Below are positions 56,413 through 64,000 of a DNA stretch of 64,000 bases, piece by piece. This stretch comes from Hydractinia symbiolongicarpus. Its lineage: Eukaryota > Cnidaria > Hydrozoa > Anthoathecata > Hydractiniidae. The number at the start of each line of letters is the position of its first letter. Position 1 is the first letter of the stretch. The stretch covers positions 3,470,001 through 3,534,000 of the forward strand of contig NC_079877.1 in assembly GCF_029227915.1 (NCBI RefSeq), given 5' to 3'. The notes below the pieces were generated by a model that saw only the letters and a list, made by a program, of their open reading frames with translations, was not told the origin of the DNA and did not search any database. Both the position numbers and the translations under genes were made by a program.

Positions 56413-58351
56413 TGTATTCCAACCTCCAATTTATTAGCTACGTTATGGCAATCTAAAGTGTATTAACGACACAATGTTATACGGAAAAAGAATTTTCTAG
56501 TACAAGTTTTCTCAAATAGAATCGCGTGATGATGTTAAAATAATTGAGAGAAGCAAGGTTTTTAAGGTTTCATTTACTTTGACCTGACTGTTTGTTTACG
56601 CCTTTTCAAGTTCGGGTCTGAATATCTCCATTAAAAATTGGTGCGATTCTTACAACTTCTGAAGTACTGCCCTTAATCTTAAAGTTATTTGGCAGATATA
56701 ACAGTAATAAATATGGCAGCCTAATGTTTGGTCAGATGTTTAATTGTTGATGTCAGCAAAAATATGAGAAATCGCGATATATTGTTTGTTGCAATGTGCG
56801 CTTTTCAGGAAGTTTTTAATTGTCTAAATCGTGTCATAATATTTAATACTATAGACAATAAATAGTCTAGGTATATAGTGCGTTAAGCCGCGGGAAAAGG
56901 TAAAGATTTTCTTGAGGACGTAAGTAGCTACATAACTTGAATCTGAATCTTTCGGATAACTAGGTGTCATTGTGATAATTTGCCGACCAGAATATAGGAA
57001 AATTAATCCAATTTTAAATGTCACTTTTTTCTGGAATCTCCATGTACCATTGGAAAGAATTAAAGAGAGGATAGAAAAATGGTATCCTACCTCAAATTTG
57101 CTTCTTTTATAATCGAGTTCTGCTACTGTCTGCAGTGTTTCATCTTGTTGGCAATGAAAAATGCAATAATATAATATGAAATAACAAAAATGTCTACGTG
57201 ACTCGTGATTTTTCATAAAAAATGCATATCATACACATTGTAAAACGTTAAAGACCAGAGCCATAATTTTCAGCAGAAATCTATCACTTAGGCTACCGTA
57301 AAGTACTAAACTCCAGACATGCATACTTTTCTAGCATATTTCATATAAGGAGATATGAAGAAAGGATTACTTCCCTTCTTTTCCAATAAAGACACCCCAA
57401 ATAACCAAAGGTGTTTCATTTAACATCGAGGATGGAAATTTTCGATTTGTTTAAACACACTACGCTTACCATTACTGGGTCTGTTGTCGTATCACAATGT
57501 TCTCATCCACATCAGCTATTCTTAATTTGAAATCTAATGGTTATCATAGGAGATATGATAAATATTTGGATCAAACAAAACTTGCAGAGTCTAGAACATG
57601 AGTTATTTCGAATATTTCAGCAACGTAGATTAATTAAACGACAATTAATTTTGATTAATTAGTAACGAGAAGTTTTACTTCGATTACTAAATTTCGCTTT
57701 ATCCTAAAGAGAACGGTTTGGAAATGTATACAATTGTCTAATACATTTCCAATCAATCCTCTTTGCGACGCTATATCATCGTACGTTTTTCTTCTTTATA
57801 AAAATATTTCTAACTCGACAACACCAGTTTGTGTTTTTTACATTTTGAAATCGAACTATATTCGAATGCGATATATATATTCTTAAAAAAGTAGCAACCT
57901 CGGTCCCAGAACACAAAAATGTAACATAAAGAAGAACAAACAAGCTTTACACTAACTGCATCGTGATAAGTAAACAATGGCATGCTTGGATTTAACATAC
58001 GGCCTCTTTAACTTCGTTTTTCTTTATTCAGTATGTAGACAATATGTTTCCGTTTCCGTGAGGTACGACACGGTAACCGGGGGTAGAAATAAATTATTTA
58101 TAACATTACAGCCGCGTAAGGCGCTGTAACATAAATAACAAATGCATCCCCTGTCTTCCCGCTTAGCAGCTTGCTTATTTCTTTGGTAACTTTTTGCGTA
58201 ATGCAACGCTTTGGGAAGACAATGCATGAGTCATAAGAAAATGGCCCGTGTGATTTTACTGCCGTGGACTTACATAGTCACTCACACAAGCGTATTATAA
58301 TATTTAGAGTTTTGTATTCATGATTTCTTAAGAATTGTTACAGTTAATATT
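56413..58351. other. intergenic region; possible weak minus-strand exon
   Basis: No firm gene. On the minus strand near 56880-57025, FKIGLIFLYSGRQIITMTPS and YPKDSDSSYVATYVLKK look coding-like after an AG. A short exon-like piece with donor GAG|GTAGGA lies near 57091. I could not join them into a gene. Confidence 0.3.
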
Positions 58352-58498
58352 AATGACTTATAAACCGTTTAACCGGGCGCTACGGGAAAATAGCGACCGA
58401 GGTTGTGACGTCATGAACCGAACGCAGGAAGGTCCATGCAAACAACCAAGGTTGCTGTTTTCCCACGCAGCGCCCGGCTAAACGGTTTATAAGTCATT
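58352..58498. mobile_element. foldback MITE, 147 bp
   Basis: AATGACTTATAAACCGTTTA at the left and its complement at the right, with near-complementary arms about 55 bp long (…CGGGCGCT..GGGAAAA.AGC). The element is a large hairpin, non-coding. Family not known. Confidence 0.75.
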
Positions 58499-58761
58499 TA
58501 GTACCTGGTAGCCTGGTAAAAACATAGAAATTTAAGTCTTTCACAAAAAGATTGATATTTGGATGAAGAATAAAATATATCAAACCATGTCTTCTGAAAA
58601 TAGCCACGTTAGATCAACTGAAGGAAAACAATTTCTTTTCAAACACAATAATTCCATTTTGAAAGTTTTTAAATATACCGTTGACGGAGTGGTTGTGTTT
58701 GTTGTGAAAGGCACATGTTAGGCATTCTTTGTTAATGTATTTAAAAATATCTCTTTAGAAC

Positions 58762-59165
58762 TGTCCAGAAAACACTGTTCAATCAGCAGAAGTGAAACGC
58801 GTAGTTGCTAAAGAGGATACATTTGACATCCTGCACAGGGTACATTACTTGCAGATGAATCATTCAGGATACCAATATATTTAACAAAGTATAGTAGTTG
58901 GCAATTTTGCCCACCTTAGAAATGCTTAATATGAATTGAAACAATAATCCAAGATAACATACTACCAAATCTAATTTCATTTCAGATCGATTTAATTAAC
59001 GTGTCAACCTCAGCAGATGGTAGTTTCGAATGGATTGGAAATGTTGACCATTTCAGTAAATTTTATGTTCTTTTTCAAATGGAGAAGAAAGAAGCGTCTG
59101 AAGTTATTTTGGCCTCCCATACATAATCCATTCAGACGGAGGAAAGGAATTTGTGAACGAAATTT
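58762..59165 (+). pseudogene. retroelement-type integrase relic
   Basis: Two conserved blocks. The first, near 58762-58870, is VKRVVAKEDTFDILHRVHYL, like the region before rve domains. The second has IDLINVSTSADGSFEWIGNV, VDHFSKFYVLF (first Asp region), then in another frame IHSDGGKEFVNEIS (second Asp). This is the style of KRBA2/Ty3-like host-captured integrases. Frameshifts and gaps mark it as a relic. Confidence 0.65.
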
Positions 59166-59189
59166 CAGTTTCAGGGACGGATGTAGCGT

Positions 59190-59412
59190 ACGTCAGAACC
59201 GGCAAGCGACTGACATCCTTTCAAACCTTAAAAATGTAGATAAGTTAAAAATAAACAAAACGCAGGTCGGTAGAACCATCAACAAATATTTGCGGCATCT
59301 TGTTCCGGACGATGCGCGTGTGGCGTTTTATCGAATTTACGTGGTCTGTGTACTAGGTTGTGGATGGCGTATTTGTCTTCTGCCTTTTGCCGTTTCTGCC
59401 GATGTAAGTTAA
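59190..59412 (+). other. coding-like segment, possible TFIIS-N/LW-type helical domain
   Basis: In the open frame ending at 59412, ATDILSNLKNVDKLKINKTQ and VGRTINKYLRH resemble the helical bundle of TFIIS N-terminal/elongin-type domains. The start cannot be fixed, and the frame follows directly after the integrase relic. It could be part of that element or chance. Confidence 0.3.
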
Positions 59413-61210
59413 GAAGCGACTGGAATTTGTATATTTACTGTTGATTTGATTGGTCAAAGGTTTGGCTGATTTGGCTGTTCTGATTGGTTGTTGGGTTTTG
59501 ACTGACATTCCTAATTTCAAGGTCAGCTGAAAGCACTATTACTTTTAGGAGAGTCTGGATTTTGTAAACATAGAAGAGCCGATACCGATAATGATATCTT
59601 TCGGACCCGTCAGTGGACAAGAACTCTCCCATCCTTGATCAAGGTTAACATGTTCGCCCTTAATTTTATTTTTTTCGTTCAAACATGGCTGCAGAGAACA
59701 TGTTTGAGCTAGTCTGTCTAACTATGCAAAACTAGAAGTTAAAGAAAGGTTGCGAAGCATTACGCAAGTATCAAGCAAAATTGAAACCAGCCAATAGTTG
59801 TCCCCAGTGCTTTTTGTTTTTCTTTGATAAAATACGGCGAGGTACTAACATCTTCCTGCTGATGATATATAGGATGCAACATAACTGAATATCATAGACG
59901 TAGAAGAACTCTGGGGACGAGGTTGTGAAACGAGCTCACCCGCGGAACAAGAACAATTCGTTGCATAAAGTAGTGATTGAAAGTAGCGAAAATTTCACAT
60001 GTGCGGAATATTTCGTTTCAGAAGGTGTGGGGATACAAACTATGCATATAAACTATACAAAAACAATTGCTGAGAAATTTCTTTCAAAAAATTATAAAAT
60101 TTAAGATTGTCAGTGTTGGTCAACGTATATTCAACTTTTCTTAGCGCCAATAATCCATGCAAAGTTATACTTTTATAAAGTTAAAAACCCTTATTCTGAA
60201 AGATATGCAATACATTGGGTTGTACCACCCGTAGTGTGCGAAAATGCCACGAATTAAGGGGATGCGCGTCGTAAGGTACGCTCTTTCACCCGGAAGACAA
60301 TACTCAGGTCGGAGATAAGAAGAGACTTCCGCATTAACAATTTCGGAGATGAGAAGACGAACGAAGCAGCTTGTGGTAATTTATACCAGGACTAATTATG
60401 AAAATCCTTCTCTTGAAGCCATGGAATCTGCTGCAATGAATTTTGAAAACTCACGGGAAACAATAAAACCAAACAATCTCAAAAAAAAAAAAAACATATT
60501 AACTTTATCAATATTTATAAAACAGCTGCAAATTTTTGACAGAAACATCTCTCGCTTTCATTGTACGCAATTTAAAAAAAAGAAAACTTTTTTGTAGTAA
60601 AGTTTCTAAATACACTATAATCCAGTGCCTTTGAGGGACAATATTTAGAGCTAAATTTCTAAACAACAAATATATATCATTTTTTGGGACAGAGTGCTCA
60701 AAAAGTGTTTGCTAAATACAATATGCTTGATATAATTAATAAAGTCATGCAACTCTGTTTACTTTGAGGGTTGTCTTCTTTTAGGGAGTGATAGCTCAGT
60801 CGGTTCACTTCATATTCATAATGGGTTTAATCATCACAGTTGTTGCTTATTGAACAGAAATTTGAAAGGTGTCTGTAGCTCAAATGGAAGCTTTTTAACA
60901 CTCTTAGAACCGCCTTTGTTGTCCCTCCTGGAAAAAAATTGACAGAGTAAATTTATTGGAATTAATGAGTCTAACCACATAAAATATAGATCACTACTTT
61001 TTGTGGCCAAGACGACAGAATTGAAAGCACTGTTTTTCATTTGGAAAGTACAAATTGTATTTAAAAAATTTGCTGAAGCTTGCCCTCATACTTATGGCAT
61101 TTTTGGTCAGTTGACAAATTCATAAGAATTAAATTGAGGTGAACATGACAAATGTTAGAGTCATTTAAGCGCCAAATAAAGGGTTGCTCAATCAGACATA
61201 CCTACCTACC
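59413..61210. other. intergenic region with repeat fragments
   Basis: No gene. CTCTGGGGACGAGGTT near 59910 is one arm of the palindromic element at 61211. A tRNA-like SINE head lies at 60784. A 12-base A run at 60481-60492 is simple sequence. Confidence 0.4.
60784..60850 (+). repeat. tRNA-like SINE head
   Basis: GGGAGTGATAGCTCAGTCGG looks like the start and D-arm of a tRNA (TAGCTCAGTCGG is an A-box match), but the T-arm (GGGTTTAATCATC) is broken. Not a functional tRNA. Confidence 0.5.
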
Positions 61211-61322
61211 CAACCTCGTCCCCAGAGCATCTTGTATCTTTTCTGACCCTGGGACGGCGATACGAACATGTATCACCGTCCCGGGGTCAGAAAACATACG
61301 AGATACCCTGGGGACGAGGTTG
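61211..61322. mobile_element. palindromic mini-element, 112 bp
   Basis: CAACCTCGTCCCCAGAGCAT at the left is complementary to ATACCCTGGGGACGAGGTTG at the right, with arms matching almost to the centre (GAACATGTAT). Partial copies occur near 14050 and 59910. Non-coding foldback. Confidence 0.8.
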
Positions 61323-61762
61323 ATACCTACCTACCTACCTGACTACCTATTCCAAAACAGTATCAATGTCATCTCCAAAAAAGTATATGTCGTCTGCAGC
61401 GTCAGCCATTTTCAAAAATCTGTACACTGTTTGTCACGTGACGAGAAATTAGTGCACGGCTTGACATTTTTTATTTGACATTTTTTTTTTTATTATTTTT
61501 GGCTCGCGTTATGGAGTGCCGAAGTGACACTTGGCTAACCAGGTTTTTTCTTCCGAGTGGTGACTATGGAAAAAATGTACAGGAGCTTTACAATAACTCA
61601 AATCTCGAGGAACAAGAAAAACTAAAAATACACGAGTGAAGACGATCAGAAACAGGACTAGCTTTAGATTATTTGAAACATGAATAAGAGGTTTAAAGTT
61701 ATCATTACTATCTCGCCTGCGAGGAGTATTCAAATACAGCTGTCCGTCCCAAAATGGAAATT

Positions 61763-61815
61763 TTTGGCTCTCTGAGCACCGACACGGGAGTAGTCGTGTG
61801 TTCGAATCTCATCTT
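61763..61815 (+). repeat. tRNA-like SINE fragment
   Basis: GTGTTCGAATCTC is a near-perfect B box, preceded at tRNA spacing by TGGCTCTCTGAGCACCG. It is followed by T-rich sequence and the start of another repeat (CTATCTCGCCTGC). Confidence 0.45.
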
Positions 61816-61919
61816 GGTAACTATTTTTACTTATTTTTTTTCTTTTTGCTATCTCGCCTGCAAGGATAGGTTTCCAACTCGTAACTAACTAAATGTCCCA
61901 AATGGTCAATTGCAAAAAG

Positions 61920-62230
61920 GTATGCTGAACATAATAGTGACATCATAATTTTGATTTTTGTCACCTAAATGTCATTTTAGGCCAAAACTGGTCCAAAACT
62001 ACTTTATTTTAGACAAAATTTGGCAAAGTTAACAAAAAACGTATGCTGAACATGATGGTGACATTAAAATTTCAATTTTTGTCACCTAAATGTCATTTTA
62101 GGCCAAAATTGGTCTGAAATTAAAACTACGTTATTTTCGACAAAATTTGGCACAGATAACAGAAAAAGTATGGTAACATGGTGACATCAAAATTTTGATT
62201 CTTTGTCACCTAAATGCCGTTTAAGACCAT
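61920..62230. repeat. tandem repeat, about 2.5 units of 121-127 bp
   Basis: Units start at 61920, 62041 and 62168 (GTATGCTGAACATgATGGTG and variants) and each contains TTTTTGTCACCTAAATGTCA and GACAAAATTTGGCA. CTATCTCGCCTGC motifs lie before it (61709, 61850) and an AGCGAGATAG lies after (62342), so the array may be the core of a larger repeat. Confidence 0.8.
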
Positions 62231-64000
62231 AAATGTTTCAATCGCGCGACTGTTAACCATGGATGATAGGCTGTATTTTTGTTAGCAGAAATTGTAGAAT
62301 TGGGTCGCATTGTGGATGTTTCATAGTTTTTGCATTTTTAATAGCGAGATAGTTTATGCAGCGCCTGCATCTTGTTTTTAATTAAAATACATTTAAAATA
62401 ATAATAAAAGCAGAATTTCAAAATAAGAGAGAAATTATTTGTATTATAATTATTTCAAATAGGAAATAAAGGAAATTTCAAGTCTGTGAAATATACCACA
62501 CTTTTTTTCACGGTCACCGCTTTCCTTTTGCTCTATCTTTAATGAATTTTTTTTCTTACTCGGTGTCGGAGGTTTGGTAGGGGGTCTATAAATATTCAGT
62601 TCCTTGGTATACTCAACGCGTGGCAAACGTGCCCCACAATTTCGCTTCGCTCGCGAAGCTCAATTGCTTTGCAAAAAATAATTTGGATTGTCATATCTTT
62701 ATCTATGATTGTAAAAAAGTATTAATTATTTACAGGATAATGTTTCAGAGTACAGTAGATGAAATATAGTTAGTATAACTCTACTGATCAACATTTTGAT
62801 GTGCAAGTCATTTTTCATTGAGTGGAGTGTCCTGTGTAGGGAAGACAAACGTAATTTTCGGATGACATCAGCTCATACTCGGTATCTAAATTCAATCTAT
62901 AAAACGATGCTGAATGGACTGGCAGTTTCAGATGTTTTTTTCTGGATATCCTATTCTATGAAAGTTATCAAGGAACATTTTGTTGCTTTAAAAAAACAAA
63001 ACAATTTTTGCTGCATCTGAAATCTGCATACAACGTGTTAAGATATGTTTGGCCAAAACATAAGTATCAGATTAAATCACGTTTTAGGCGTCTTAACACA
63101 ACCCTTGCATTGCAATAAGATATGGCTTCGATTCCCTAAAATTCACGTCCAACGTAAATAAAAGTTACATCAGCAGTACTGTCAAATGTAAATCTTTATG
63201 TGATGATGAGTTGTCCAATAAAAAACAAAAACCAGTTGAAGATATTTTTTTGGTCAAATAGTATTCCATGCTATCGGCAAATACATTAGTCCTAAGGTAT
63301 CGACAAATTATATGAACCAAGAACAAACTTAACCTGAAGAATCTGCAAGTCATTTTTGAAAATGAAAATCACACTTCTGCCGTCTAAATTGTAGTATGCA
63401 ATCATGAACGATAGAGAACAAGGTGAGACATGTATGAAACATGTGTTAAATTGCGGGATTACCCATTGGCTAAAAATACGATAAAAGTAACAATACGAGA
63501 AAACATAGGGAAAAATAAAACTGGTAACACCGACAGTTAAGATATATTGGTAGACAACTGTAGGAAAAGGATCGCACTAGCTGTCATTAGAAAAAGTTTT
63601 TTTTCTGTAAGACTAAGACATCAAGAAGATGGACATTTATTTTCAACGACCCATACTATATATTTCACCCAACCACTCGGGTGTGTATTTAACAGAACCG
63701 ATGTAAAGCAAAATATATTATTTTACTCGACATGTAATTTCAAACGTTCATAAATTACAATAGTTCTTAATGCTGAAATGCGTAAATAATAAATGTATGT
63801 GCAAACGTTACTAATAAATTCAATCAGAAATAAAAACAAAATGAACATGAGAAAAAAGAGCGTAGACGAAGGAAGTAGTCAAATAATCATACGGAAGTCT
63901 TGAAAATGTATTGAACGGCATTAGAATAAATGCATGTTTCAGAAACCTCCTTACAAATTAGCAATCAATTTAGTTTTTTTATCAATTATGATATATTATA
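62231..64000. other. right end of window, no supported gene
   Basis: A+T-rich. A small hairpin (GCTTCGC-TC-GCGAAGC) lies at 62644-62659. No coding region or repeat family recognised. Confidence 0.4.

Overview
The window is animal nuclear DNA, about two-thirds A+T by eye, with few genes and many transposons. A cnidarian, probably a hydrozoan, fits best. This rests on a Yorkie/YAP gene ending in FLTWL, a KY-type transglutaminase-like gene, a MYND-finger gene, and Polinton/Maverick elements carrying small accessory genes of a kind I associate with cnidarian genomes. The species cannot be settled from the sequence alone.

Host genes. (1) The last coding exon of a YAP/Yorkie homologue lies at 1954-2746 (+), with intron before it and 3' UTR after it. 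(2) A complete four-exon KY-like gene lies at 12802-6893 (-). Every junction keeps frame and it predicts 474 aa with an intact Cys-His-Asp triad. Its first intron is filled with a LINE relic, tRNA-derived SINEs and a MITE. (3) A two-exon gene on the minus strand (40964-40762 joined to 25753-23995) predicts 653 aa with two MYND zinc fingers. Its 15-kb intron contains an (AAAAT)n array and a whole Polinton. (4) A small 97-aa ORF at 53835-54128 (+) is not recognised.

Mobile DNA. Polinton 1 (26688-39720, 13.0 kb) has terminal inverted repeats of about 290 bp and a 5-bp AGAAT target duplication. It encodes PolB, integrase, packaging ATPase, a partial major capsid protein, a second conserved protein that may be structural, and several small membrane or basic proteins. 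Many of these genes are broken. Polinton 2 (about 41548-49460) is a relic without visible inverted repeats. It has a different PolB type but homologous packaging and membrane genes, and its ATPase and integrase are intact. Neither element shows an adenovirus-type protease.

The rest is a mixture of Helitrons (one complete copy at 49709-51199, and another at 17610-18577 abutting an earlier Helitron 3' end), a PIF/Harbinger relic with MADF and transposase remnants (54770-56412) and a related MITE (12210-12524), a piggyBac-like MITE (20851-21588), a retroelement integrase relic (58762-59165), palindromic mini-elements and satellite-like arrays. No rRNA, CRISPR or functional tRNA gene was found; the tRNA-like sequences look like SINE heads.
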